53,369 nucleotides of DNA from Fragilaria crotonensis (GCA_022925895.1 JAKSYS010000431.1:1-53369), one strand, 5' to 3'; shown: positions 21,653-32,229, counted from the stretch's first letter. Notes: generated by a model from the letters alone, not told the origin. Numbers and translations are program-made.

Positions 21653-21921
21653 TGTAGAACATGATTTTTATGGGATTGTTTGTGCATTGTTTTGGACTTG
21701 TGCCGCGTAAAATGATTTGAACTGAAGGTGTACACACTTGTTGTACGAGCATTATGTCAAATGTTGGTGTAACATTGTATACGTGATAATTATCTTGATA
21801 CTACGTATTACCGGTACGTTGCTGCCGTACCATGTCGTGTGGGTTACCATGTGTCTCATTTGAATGCTACTCGTGTACCATTTCCGCTGCAGTACTGTGA
21901 GTAGTACTATGAATGTCGTGT

Positions 21922-22358
21922 GGGTTTAAATGCTCATGTACCATTTGCGCAGCGGTACTGTGCGTAATACTTCATACCTTGTTTACTGTAGTAGTGATAC
22001 GTTTCGAATTTAAATACTCGTGTACCGTTTCCGCAACGTCACCAGGTACTACTGTGAGTAATGCTTCATACAATTGTACCTTGTGTACTGCAGTAGAGGT
22101 ACTAGTACAGTGTACCTGGTACGTTTTGAATTTTTTTCTTTACTAACAGCAGGGTTTAAATGCTCATGTATACGTACCATTTGCGCAGCGGTACTGTGCG
22201 TAATACTTCATACCTTGTTTACTGTAGTAGTGATACGTTTTGAATATTTAAATACTCGTGTACCGTTTCCGCAACGTCACCAGGTACTACTGTGAGTAGT
22301 ACTTCATACAATTGTACCTTGTGTACTGTAGAGGTACGTTTTGATTTTTTTCTTCACT
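21922..22358. repeat. Tandem duplication of about 220 bp
   Basis: 21922-22144 (GGGTTTAAATGCTCATG... to TTTTTTTCTTTACT) recurs at 22152-22358 with a 6-bp insertion, a shorter central part and scattered changes. Both copies are rich in GTAC/GTACC words and lie upstream of the accessory gene start at 21652, so they would sit in its promoter region. Confidence 0.75.
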
Positions 22359-22445
22359 TGACTATACTTATATGTATGAAGACCTTTGATTGATTGAATA
22401 TATTTCCTTAGAAATGTATATCAAAATTCAGGAGTGCACATGCAC

Positions 22446-22620
22446 CAATTTTTGTGACGGTCCCACCACATGGTCGCGGCATGTGTCTAATTCTTAAATG
22501 CATCATAATTCATCCGACACACATATATGTTCACGTAGGATGTAGGAAGACAATTTTTGTGTTGGTGCCCCACCACATGGTTGGAATGATATGTGGATTC
22601 ATGCGCATCTTTCTTAAGTA
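22446..22620. repeat. Diverged direct repeat, about 60 bp
   Basis: CAATTTTTGTGACGGTCCCACCACATGG at 22447 (given as CAATTTTTGTGACGGT, CCCACCACATGG) recurs about 105 bp later as CAATTTTTGTGTTGGT, CCCCACCACATGG. Both are followed by a similar ATGTG...TTCTTAA sequence. Confidence 0.5.
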
Positions 22621-22910
22621 TCACCTTTATTGCCAGCCACTGTATTGATATTTACTACTATATAGGTACACTTTACAAGTCGTTACTACATAAAAACTCC
22701 CATTTAACAGCTCAATTGTTGTGACATGTATAACATCGTAGATAACTATATATAAGTGCATGCTGTTTTCATCGTGAAGTCCCACATCGTGTAATCTTGT
22801 TTATTGCTGTATCTTCTCGCTACTCATCGTACGTATTCCTCCGTACTAATTTCGCTCACATTTCCCGCAAATCTTCAGAATTACTCATATTATCACTCGA
22901 GTTTGACTGA

Positions 22911-23409
22911 ATGAGGTGTTGTTGTTACCATCCAGTAGCACATCATTGATTTCTGTCTTACGTTGTCAGCGTTTGTTGTTGCCATTTTGTAACAAGTGAA
23001 CGTCCTGACAAATTGTAGTGGTATTTGTTTCTGATCTGCTCCCATCGTTTTCGTGTAAGTGTGGCGAGTCATCCTCATTGTTGCCATTAGTAACAATTCA
23101 TCGTTACCAGTAGTAACGATGCATGAGGATAGATGTTCACTCTGTTGCGAGGACAGGGATCAGCCAGTTTTGAAGTGGTGTTGTTGGTGGGCTGCTTTCT
23201 TGAAGGGCTTGCGTCTGAATTGTTACCATCCAGTAACAAGAAGCAGCGTCATGCACATGATTGGCGTAAAGATTTTCCGACAGCGATGTCGGTTGACTTG
23301 ATATTTGTCTTTGTTTCCATTCAGTAATGAATATGAGTAGCACATTATTGCTGTCTTGCAGGTAGTGCCTGTGAACCAGCATCATTGTTGCCAACCACCA
23401 GTAATGATG
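22911..23409. repeat. Cluster of palindromes with a shared core and varied arms
   Basis: At least five clear and two weaker inverted repeats share a centre of the form GTT(A/G)CCA-n-AGTAA. 22911-22946: arms ATGAGGTG/CACATCAT, one mismatch. 22970-23002: weaker. 23077-23097: ATTGTT/AACAAT. 23099-23121: CATCGTTAC/GTAACGATG, perfect. 23220-23239: TTGTTAC/GTAACAA, perfect. 23318-23329: weaker. 23380-23409: CATCATT/AATGATG. The third and fourth are enclosed by ATCCTCAT (23071-23078) and ATGAGGAT (23123-23130), giving a branched fold. They lie between the two genes of the large transposon and overlap the 3' end of the transposase gene. Function unknown. Confidence 0.75.
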
Positions 23410-24123
23410 ATGGGTATGCTTTCTCTTGATAATTGGGATTGGCACGGTAAATCTGGCCATTGGCTGACTTGTATTCTGTGTGGCAATGCAAAACGCATGC
23501 AGTTGTGGTGTGTGGGAGAACATGCACAGCTAGTGTACTTGATACGTGGGAGTTCATGTGGTAGTGCTTGGGAGACGTATCCTCTCCTTTCTTCTTCTTC
23601 TTTGAAGCGTTACGCTTGCATACAATCACGCCATCAGCATCGGTCTCAAGAGTGTACTTCTTACCTTGAAGGTGATGAGTATTAGGTGCTGTTGATATAC
23701 GGGGTGAGGACAAACTGTCCAAATTTGCAGCACACTTCCGGATTGCAAGATTTTCTACATAACGCATGGCTGCTTGCAGAGTGAATGTTTGTTGACGCTT
23801 CTGCGTATTTCGCGTCGTGTCCTTTGAGATGGTTATGTGGGCGGACTCTGCGTAGCTGCTGTTTGTGACCTCAGGGATGCCAAAGTCGAGGATGTCTTCA
23901 TCCATGTGCAATACGAGGTGGGTCTTTATGGTTGTGTTCCCATTGCACCAGAAAGTCGAGGGGCAACAAACTTCAACGAGCGCATCAGGGATGACACAGC
24001 TAGACCCGATCGTTTGGCAGAAAGACGTGATATGCGGCTTTGCTTGAGCCAAGCGTGCCACTCCAGCAGAGAAGTCAGGAACATCCTCCAGTCTTCGACA
24101 AAAGCTGGGTTGCTGAGTGTCAT
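23345..24123 (-). CDS. Transposase C-terminal part of the large transposon (3' of the LINE insertion)
   Basis: From the target-site copy at 24123 the sense reads MTLSNPAFVEDWRMFLTSLL, EWHAWLK, then (one frame over) SSLMRSLKFVAPRLSGAMGT, KTHLVLHMDEDILDFGIPEV, AESAHITISKDTTRNTQKR and TFTLQAAMRYVENLAI. A conserved histidine-containing HLVLHMxEDIxxFG stretch followed by RNTQKR is a pattern I associate with the C-terminal region of CACTA/Plavaka-like transposases. The first codons continue exactly the reading that stops at 29797 on the other side of the LINE. Near 24060-24000 the frame shifts by one base. A basic tail (ASKKKKKGED) follows. The stop is at 23345. Confidence 0.7.
24107..24123. repeat. 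LINE target-site duplication, left copy
   Basis: GGGTTGCTGAGTGTCAT, 17 bp, identical to 29797-29813. It lies in the transposase coding frame in both places. Confidence 0.93.
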
Positions 24124-24420
24124 AAATAAATAAATATAAACTAATTATTGGGTTAGCACCGTCTCCAACCTTTGTCAAGATTGAAGTGTGTACCCCGGAG
24201 TGGCGTCACTGTACTAGTACAGTGTCGCGGCCCCTACTAAAATGTTCCACGATTATAGTCTCTTGAAGAATTCCGTAATCGCAGTTTGGGTTTTACCGTC
24301 GTGTTCGTACCGTGCTCGAGCGTTTCGCATGTACAGTAACCTCCTCCTTACTGAATGACTTGCACAAGTAAATCTCCCAGTGGACGTTCACAGAAATGTC
24401 GGTCGCCCGCGCTTACGAGT

Positions 24421-24958
24421 TCAGGATGGTTGTGAATGAGTGATCTCAAATAATTCTGGACAACGCAATCCTCGCATACCCTGCGAGTCATGGCCATGTA
24501 GTTTTTGGTTCCGTGCTTTCCACATCGACATACTGAATTCGTGGGTTGCTCGAATGATTTTCCGCATAGTCTGGAGACCCTTTGCCTGGATTATTTCCTC
24601 CGTATCACCTGCTGGTAGGGATGCTAGTATCGCCACTCGACTGTGAAGAACCTCGCATGGCTGCAGACCATCCAATCCGTGACTGTTGTGCCACCGCCTT
24701 CACGATCGAAGATTGATGGAGACTCGGATACTCCGTCATATCCAAATGCTGGTCCTTGTTTTCCAGCCAGTTTAACAACATATGCTTGAGCGCCTTGACG
24801 GGTGGGAGCAGACTCGCAGTGTCTATCGCTCGTCTAAACAGACCAAGGGCTGTCTCTCGTCCTGGATTTTCAATACATTGGAGAACGTGGTCGTCATCTT
24901 CCTCCACCCGAAAACAGCATGGACACAATCTCATGGTTGGGTCTTTTATCTTCGCCAC
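24421..24958 (-). pseudogene. LINE C-terminal Cys/His finger region
   Basis: MRLCPCCFRVEEDDDHVLQC (about 24930-24870) is a C-x2-C-x8-H-x4-C finger common near the C-terminus of LINE polyproteins. It is followed by helical sequence ALGLFRRAIDTASLLPPVKA and, in another frame, EEIIQAKGLQTMRKIIRATH and MSMWKARNQKLHGHD. The stop is at 24421, leaving a 3' untranslated stretch of about 300 bp. Confidence 0.75.
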
Positions 24959-25189
24959 TTGGTACCTCCGTAGTCAGTGTGTCTCTGGTTGTTCATGAAC
25001 TTGACTTGTGCAGTGTGCTTAGATGGGGTCAGCGACCGGCAGAACTGGCTCAGTAGTTGAATATCAATCGTATTCCACTCGTCGTCGGTCCACTTGTGAC
25101 GAGCTTGTAAATGTTGACGCAAATGATAGCCGTTGATGTGGAAGCGGATACACTCCTCCACCTGTCCTACTTGCTGAATGCCTTGAATC

Positions 25190-26033
25190 CAAATGGAGAC
25201 TCTCGACTCTGGAATATGGACCGTGATTTCTCTGGACTGTCGTCTTGTGGTACCATTGCGATATTCGGTAGCTAGTTCGTCCGCGCGGTTGTTTCGGATG
25301 ACATCCTTGCTTGGATTTTTGTACTTTGATGACCTTTTACCCATGTTGGTAGAAGCTGAGAGCGTAGAGAAGTTCGATACGATCTTATCTGGGCAAGGAG
25401 ATCTGAGTTTGTGGGTTGTTTCCACCTGGGCTTATGGGCTGAAGTATGCTTCTCGACGTTCGAAATTGCTGCTTTACTGTCACACACCCACCGTAGCTTC
25501 CCTGAATCTTTGTGCCCCACTGGTGAACGAGCAACGACAGTAACAGGAGTGGAGCAGCCAATCCAGCAATCTCGCATCGAGTCGAATGCAACATCTCTGG
25601 GCCCGTCGACTGGTCCCGATCCTTCGTACAGGATGATATTCTCTGAAGTGCTCAGTGTCCACCCGAATGTACCCCTAGCATCTTTCAAACCGCCGTCGCT
25701 AGCAATCGTGAGATTCTTTTTCGAGCGGCTGGCTTCCCATACTTCTGCTTCAGATACACATAGTCGGACTGAACTGAGTAACCGTCGTTGATAAGGGGGT
25801 AGCGTTTCCATTTGGATGCTGTCCGTACTATTAGTGAAAAGATCAGCGGGCTCTTCCCGCGGCCGGATATTCTGCTTGATTTCTTGCAGATTGTCTATCG
25901 GTCTCCTCTTCCATAAGTCTCCATATCGTAAATAATTTGACGAGATATAACGTCGCCATAGTCGTCGTTGGTGGGCGGACGGTCGCTCCTGGCGAGGCCA
26001 CAGGTATGGTTTCGAAATGTGGAGGCCTGTCAC
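25190..26033 (-). pseudogene. LINE RNase H domain
   Basis: Near 25710 the frame reads LTIASDGGLKDARGTFGWTL, with the first catalytic Asp. Then comes LRWVCDSKAAISNVEK with the Asp of strand 4, LPTWVKGHQ with the helper histidine, and, one frame over near 25280, NNRADELATEYRNG with the last acidic residue. This order is complete for an RNase H1 fold that removes the RNA strand of the hybrid. A frame change lies near 25290. Confidence 0.85.
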
Positions 26034-26351
26034 CCTAGGAGATGTTGGGAGATCTGTGGTCGTGGGAGCAACACAAGTCAGACAGCTTGAAACATTGCAG
26101 GTATAGGCGAACCAAATTTATATCCCTTTGTTGAACACGAGAGTATCGGGATAGCCGATCAGGATCCATGATTGCCGTATCCTGCTTCCCTTTTAGATCA
26201 ACTTGTAGTACATCCGTAACATGGATCGCCATGTTGTGATTCGACAGAAATTGGCGGAGAGAAAGGATCCACGTTGGCGTCAGGTAATCCAAAACGATTG
26301 TTGGATGCTCCAGAAGATGGGACAAAATACCCGCTTCCAACTGAAGCGTCT

Positions 26352-28131
26352 TCAATTGTATGACCAAAGTTCTCCCACTTCCGTACGACGGTAGATATGA
26401 TGGCGAAAGTACTTCACCATCTCAATTCCACACTCGGTGCGAAGATCCATCAGTCCCAATCCTCCCATGGAAAGCGGCCCGTGGCGGACTGCTGTTGGTA
26501 GATTCCTATTCATCCCTAGCTTTTGTACAATTGCCGGCAATATCCTTGTTTGTATCTGTTCCAACTCCTCCTCATCGATCGCTAACGCTGGAAGCGAGTA
26601 TCGCATTGCTGGCTCATAGGTTGTTCGTACGAAAACTCTTATGTCGCTCGACGTCAACCGTGGTGTCTGTATCGGGATGCGTACTCGTCGGCTTTTTCTT
26701 CAGTATGGAAACGTGGTGGGAAAAATCGCCGATCGGGTTTGGTAAACTCAAGTATTCGTGTTGCTTGATTGAGTGATTGTCGGCGAATTACAACTCGGTG
26801 CGGATCTTGTCCTTGGCTCAATCTGACTGTTGCGAGGGGATCTATCGTTTGCTCTCGAAGAATGGGACGTCCTGACCTCCAATCCCAATACATGACAAAC
26901 CACGAGCATTTTGAAAGATTTAGAGAACCTGGAGTAGTGCAATAGTTTCTCCCATGTTTGTGCTAGATCTTCAAGGCTTGTTACGAGATCTTCAAAGGAC
27001 ATACTTCCGTTGTCCGTGAATCCGAGGGCAGTGTCGTCCACAAATGCATCCACCAATCTCGAATGCGTATTGACGCCGTCCGATGATCGGAAGCTCATTC
27101 GGAGGGGACTGACTGCTCCAGCGTATTCAGAAGAATGACTACCAACGTGAGCCAAACAGCAGGGGATGCTCCGCTGCCTTGCCCCGTACCAAAAAGAGGA
27201 GCAAATGGAGTACCTGTATAGGAATTCTCCGACACTCCATACACAGTTTTAACCATATAGCGCATAAGTTCCAACGATTGGGCGTGAGACCTTACAGCAT
27301 TGATCGGCATGCCGCATCGTCGGGCGGCCAACATTCCCAGGGCTACTATGATACGATCGAAACACGCAGACGCGTCATTATCGAATCGAGCGTAGTTGGT
27401 CTAAAAGTCTACTCATGTCGGCCGTTAGTTGGGTCAACATGATAGGTTCCATTGTCGTTTTCCCTGGAGTTGAACCGTGTTGGCCTGAGTTGAGTAGATT
27501 CATCTGCACTGCTCTCCGTACCAGTCGCGATCCCCAAGTGAGTTTCAGGAACAAGTTATAGTCTGCCTCGAACAGATGAATGATACGTAGACGATTGATT
27601 TTGGGATCTCCTTATCTTTTCGATCATGACGTTCACTGCTTTTTGCCATCTGGGAATAGATATCCCGCGTGTCACAACAATGTTCAAGAATTTGGCCATA
27701 CTGTCGAGCAGGATCGGATCCTGTACCAACGCTTTATAGTGACCGAGGTGTCGTCCAGATGGGGACGTAGTGGTAGATTCCTTCCAACTTAGGATTCCTT
27801 TCTTGAAATCCTCACTGGAGATGGTAATGGGGATTGGATCAGCGTCTTGTACCGAGTTGGGAATGGTGAACGACGCGAGAAACTCTTTCAATAGCATGTC
27901 GTCTCCATGCCATGAAGATGGTACTATCCCCCGTAGGAGATCCTCGGCTGCAGGAGACAAACTGGTGAATGTTAACGCGTCATGGATCGTGCCATTGCCG
28001 CAAGGTGAAGAAGCTGCAGCTCTGAATGCGTCTCTATTGAACTTGACAAGGTGGGCTTCGATTTCCTCGCGAGAGATGATGGTGTCCCACATTATGTCCG
28101 CAGGAGGTCTCCTCCAATACCGTGTGCACAT
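26352..28131 (-). pseudogene. LINE reverse transcriptase domain, frame-broken
   Basis: Fingers and palm: ISSEDFKKGILSWKESTTTS, then PSGRHLGHYKAL (about 27750), IPRWQKAVNVMIEKI, the GTGQGSGASPAVWL loop (about 27180-27140) and the catalytic box DAFVDDTALGF (about 27047-27020) with the YxDD-type Asp pair. Thumb-like sequence follows (LPALAIDEEELEQIQTRILP and MSMGGLGLMDLRTE-type, near 26580-26430). Stops and frame changes occur at about 27560, 27100 and 26650. The GRHLGHYKAL motif is shared with other stramenopile retroelements as I know them. Confidence 0.85.
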
Positions 28132-28159
28132 CGCCGGGCTGAGTTACCTTGCTGGCTTC

Positions 28160-28855
28160 TTTCTCGCGAGGAATTTTCAACTTTGTGAGTGGAGAGTATT
28201 CCCCGGTTTAATCAAGTTTTTGATATGTGAAAACATATTTCGATTTGATTCACTGAGAGTGTTCGTCGTACGATTTTGGCCTTTCGCATGGATTCATGTT
28301 TCGTGTGGTGATTAGTGTCAGCGTCGTATGTGTCTAACAGATCTTGAAAACTCTGTTGGCGGTGAGACAATGAATGTTTCTGAACGATGCGCAGTTGTTT
28401 AGATGCCTCGTTGAGACGCTTTCTGACCGTGTTCACATCCAATGCCTGACCAAACTCGGGAAGTCGAAAGGACGAGTCAAATTCTTGAATCTTCGTTTCC
28501 CATCTTTGAAAGGTTTCTTGGTAATCTGCCCCATGTAGGAGTTCGCGCAGTCGGGTTTCCAGTATCGCATTATCACCCCCGTATTGCGTAGTTTCGGCGA
28601 CCATTTATATGTTTTCGGTTGGATGTGGAGAACCTTTTCGGCATGCATCATCGCGCGGCCTTGGTCGTTGTCCCACGCACATAAGAGTTTGCGGAGTTGT
28701 GGCGTTGTCATTTCCTGATGACGTGCATGTAACTCTTGGATCCGAGATTCCATATTGTGAGTCTCGTAGTATTTCCGACTCCCGATAGATACGTAGCAAC
28801 CATTTCTGGATTTCCACTGTACAACGATCTCATATTCGGTGTATCCATTGGACTA
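28160..28855 (-). pseudogene. LINE linker region between endonuclease and reverse transcriptase
   Basis: Helical, charged sequence (ESRIQELHARHQEMTTPQLR; LHGADYQETFQRWETKIQEF; NEASKQLRIVQKHSLSHRQQ) split over two frames. No catalytic motif. It belongs to the LINE polyprotein by position and continuity. Confidence 0.65.
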
Positions 28856-29782
28856 TCAACCGTATCCCCTAGGATTTCTTCCAGTCTTAGATCGACATAG
28901 AGACCTCGGTGATCTGATTGTGGGCCCTCTATATAAGCAAGACTGCCTTGGCGCATTACAGAGGATACAACTTTTGGACACCGAGTATATAATCGATCCG
29001 TCGATTCGCTGAACCAATAAATGTGGATGGGGCAGGGTGAGTGCTGTGTAAGTCAGACAAATCGCAGGATCCAATAAATTCCTGCAAGTGCTTATCCTGA
29101 TAGATGGTTCCGTTTGCGTCCATCATTACAAAATCGAGTGCCCTGCATTCTGGAGCTTCATGATTGTCTGTCGGAGATCTGATAGTATCCTCTGTCGGGG
29201 CTGGGGAGAAACTTCACCTTGTCTCCGGTAGTACTCATGTTCCCTACCAATGCACTCCCTAGTGGCGCCTGCCTTACTGATCCCCTCACTCTGTAGACAG
29301 TGAGTAACGAAAGAGTGATCCCTTACCTTCGATGGTGATTCCACTCCATCTGCCCAGTCCTGTAGGGTCGCAGATTCCTGGACCTTGAACTGTCGTTGTG
29401 TGTTTTCCTCGGATAGTGGTGAGACATCCCCTGCCTGAAAAGATTCGCTACTCGAACATCGATCCTCCGTTATTGGGTACCCAAAGACTGTTTTCCCCAA
29501 TCTAAACTGTCTCTAACACTCGCTGTATTCCATTTGGAGATGGTATTGTTGCCACGCGGTCTCAGCCAATCCAAAACAGTCGACTCCGAATGCCGCCATC
29601 TGGGACATGTAGTATTTGTAGTCCTCCAATCCGGAGGAATACGTCAATCCCTTTACATTCTGAAAGAATATCCTTAACGAACGTGGGTCTTTATACACAA
29701 CCGCATCACCGAATGATTGTGTAGCCTGTGGGTCTGTTTGCTTTCTTGCTTTGATTCGTCCAGGGCGATGTCTCGGGAGCAT
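28856..29782 (-). pseudogene. LINE endonuclease (APE/EEP) domain, frame-broken
   Basis: It begins SLRIFFQNVKGLTYSSG and DCFGLAETAW, the start of the endonuclease/exonuclease/phosphatase fold with the catalytic Asn and Glu. It ends, near 28990-28860, with NRRIDYILG-type sequence (SANRRIDYIL) and SDHRGLYVDLRLEEIL, where the SDH motif holds the catalytic Asp-His pair. The enzyme nicks target DNA for target-primed reverse transcription. Between these ends the sense moves through at least three frames. Confidence 0.8.
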
Positions 29783-29796
29783 TAAAACTGATGACA

Positions 29797-29813
29797 GGGT
29801 TGCTGAGTGTCAT
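29797..29813. repeat. LINE target-site duplication, right copy
   Basis: GGGTTGCTGAGTGTCAT, identical to 24107-24123. Confidence 0.93.
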
Positions 29814-31819
29814 GTCCACTTCAGCCTCAGAGTGTTTTCTCTTTGACATCTTCGATGACTTGAAAATTTCAGAAAAGTGAGTGGTGGACAGTGAGATGAG
29901 CATGACAAATATGCAGCCAGCATACTCGTGTCCAGGAATGTTCGCGCCGGAAGTAAAACCCTTTGTGACCGTTGTCTTGGGAACAACTCGATCACTCTGA
30001 CGGGACAAGCGATTACTGATGTCCAACATCAGAATATCAAACCTCCTTGCGGATTCGAGGCCTTTCCAATTTGCTTGAAAAAGAATCGAGGACATTTTGA
30101 ACCATCCAAGCAGAACAAGATGAAGGATCTCACCGGGACATGCACCAAATATGCCACGATTGTTGTGTGCACCAAACCGAACAGAATCGAATGCATTGAT
30201 CAGAAACTGTTGCGAATTAGCCTTCAGCGATGCAAAATCCCTATTGGCAACCATTTGATTGACTGCGTATGGTGTTCGTTTTGCATATGACCTAGCCTTG
30301 GAATAACCGGACTTCTCAGTTGGACAAACACAAGCGCGACAAAGCTGTGCAACCTTCGATGTGCGGGATTGATAATGACCACAAAGAGAATCGTGGCCAA
30401 CGGTATCTCCAAGTATGAAAGGAACATATGGGTGGAGGTGAACGGGGAATGACTTTCCACGATAGTGAAGATCCCACTTCAAGCCAGATTCTTGGAGATC
30501 GAGATATCCAGACTCACGTAGAATGAAGTCGATTTGAAGGTGATATTCATTAAGACGGTAACAAGCTTCTGAAACATGAGGAGGTGAGATGATGGGAAGG
30601 TGTACTGGGTCGTGTTGAATCTCCCTCTTGGAATGAACGTTGCTTTATTGGTGTGGTGTTGATGAAACCCAAGACGCGCATCGCTGCAGGGTTTTGCGTA
30701 CGTTGTGTTTCATCAACCCATAAGAAATGACGATTGGCTCCAAACTCAACTTCCCACCACCGCCAATGTCACATGTGGTCTTGTCGATAGCAAGCACACA
30801 GGAAGTAACATATCCTCGGCTTTCTTAACCAACAAATCGTATGTCTTCAGGTACGACCGACCAGAATTGATGTCCCCCAAAACTAAACCCGAGGGTCGCG
30901 CAAAAGGATCGACATCAGGTTTTTCGGGGTCGTGGAAAATATAGTTCTCGTCTCGATTGAGGTCAGGACATGAAAGGAAAGAATTGAAGACAGCGTGGGC
31001 ATTAAAATAAACAACGTCAACAGTGCAGTTAGAGTACGGGAGGTAGAGATGTTTCACGATGGGAGAAAGACCTTCGTAATCCACACGATCACGTAACTTG
31101 TCGACAACAGTTTTGCGAGCTGATGGGAAGGTCGTGGAACGTATGTCCTCTGGAGCATGATCTGACAGCCCACTTCATTACCTCGTCATATGCAATCATC
31201 GGACATTTTAATCTCTGCAGGGTACGGAGGAGATCAACCTGCACCTCTTCTTCCAAAGAAAATAAGGCACCATCGAGACCACCATTGACCTCGCTCTCCA
31301 AAGGGGAAACACCATGAAAGATGGGAACATTTGTAGCAGGTTCATCGGAATCCTCCGAAGAAATATCAACGTTTGTTTCTGAACTTCCAGCAAAATCATC
31401 CTCGGGAACAGAATGTTTTCCAGCTGCATTATCATTAGTTTCGTCAAAACCATCCGCAACAAAGAAATCGGAGGATTTACGAAAAGAATTGTCAATGTCA
31501 GGGGGGGAATAATTGTATTGATTACCATCAGCAAGTGACATGGAAGCGCTATGACAATGGTTGCCATCCGGTGCGTTGATCATCGTTTGGCCGTGAACAG
31601 ATGAATATGATACACGATCGGACAACAAAATCGGATCTCTGTAAAAGTCCAAGGAACACTGGGGAAGTTCGAAAATGGCGAGATAGTCCCATTGGACCAG
31701 AAACGACAGATCGACCACAGGAAGGGCATTGTTCCTTCTCTGGGAAAGCATCAACCTTTGTTCGTATCTCGCTTGCGTGCGTTCTCAATCCGGCGGGACA
31801 GTCGGGATTGAAGGCTCAT
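29797..31819 (-). pseudogene. Transposase N-terminal and catalytic part of the large transposon, split by the LINE
   Basis: From the ATG at 31819 (SLQSRLSRRIENARKRD), with frame changes, the sense runs through five parts. First, a C2H2-like finger CPSCGRSVVSGPMGLSRHF (about 31720). Second, a long Ser/Asp-rich linker. Third, VDLLRTLQRLKCPMIAYDEV, MKWA (about 31240). Fourth, FNAHAVFNSFLSCPDLNRDE and GLVLGDINSGRSYLKTYDLL. Fifth, the acidic core CVLAIDKTTCDIGGGGKLSL (about 30800-30755), where the Asp of DKTTCD is a likely catalytic residue. After 30482 it reads FVPFILGDTVGHDSLCGHY-like sequence (PFILGDTVGHDSLCGHYQSR), CRACVCPTEKSGYSKA and GACPGEILHLVLLGWF, ending EAEVDMTLSN at the LINE junction. 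One break at 31661-31664 is a CCCC run lacking one base in sense. Confidence 0.75.
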
Positions 31820-32203
31820 GGTGGTTGAACCGGCAAAACAGACAGGGCGAAGTGAAGGGGCAACAGAAAGAAGGAAGGCAGTGAAGTCAGTGAAAGGAAG
31901 AAAGTGACTTGCTCTGTAATATACATGTGGAGCATACTATTTCAAGGCGCAATGATTGAAAATTGAAGTCACGACATCACCATGTGTGTGTCGATACGCG
32001 TAAAACAACCGGTATGCACGAAACATAGAGATGTGCAGGACACACTTTGGAGTGTTGAACCGTAAAATGCCGTGCTTTTGAAATGGTTGACAGATTGTAA
32101 ATGAGGTGCCTAAACACAGAAATAGTACAGAGACATTTACAAATGTGCAAAACGTAACAGAAATGGCCAAAAATTGTAAAATTGTGTACTATGAAATAGT
32201 ACA

Positions 32204-32229
32204 TGTAAAACCCGCCACCTTCCGATGTA
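32204..32229 (-). repeat. Terminal inverted repeat of the large transposon, right
   Basis: TGTAAAACCCGCCACCTTCC... is the exact reverse complement of 19560-19585. Confidence 0.8.

Larger units (their letters stand above)
24124..29796 (-). mobile_element. LINE retrotransposon with endonuclease, reverse transcriptase and RNase H, decayed
   Basis: The element is 5673 bp long and bounded by the 17-bp target duplication. In sense (minus strand) order it carries an APE-type endonuclease, a linker, a reverse transcriptase, an RNase H and a CCHC-type finger. The coding start at 29782 is only 14 bp from the 5' end. The 3' end is not poly(A) but a T-rich run (on the minus strand TTATATTTATTTATTT, next to the target copy). 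RNase H in a LINE points to the I-like group, an inference. Multiple frame changes show it is defective as written. Confidence 0.9.
19560..32229 (-). mobile_element. Large two-gene class II transposon (Plavaka/CACTA-like), carrying a nested LINE
   Basis: A 26-bp sequence beginning TACATCGGAAGGTGGCGGGT at 19560-19585 recurs as its exact reverse complement at 32204-32229. Between the two lie, all on the minus strand, a transposase gene (31819 to 23345, interrupted) and a second gene (21652 to 19974). If the ends are read as starting at CATCGG, the flanking dinucleotide is TA on both sides, a plausible target duplication. Without the LINE (24124-29796) and its extra 17-bp target copy the element would be about 7.0 kb. 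The transposase type and two-gene layout recall CACTA/Plavaka elements, but the ends do not start with CACTA, so the superfamily is an inference. Confidence 0.75.

Noticed and set aside
21039-21710. 223-codon plus-strand reading frame
   Set aside because: It is the antisense of the tandem-repeat region of the transposon accessory gene; the period of 90 keeps all frames open.
22911-23409. CRISPR-like array
   Set aside because: The repeated units are palindromes with different arms and irregular spacing; there are no uniform repeats with unique spacers, and the context is eukaryotic.
28433-28753. Independent small gene between the LINE endonuclease and reverse transcriptase
   Set aside because: It reads continuously with LINE linker sequence when frame changes are allowed, and it lies inside the target duplication.
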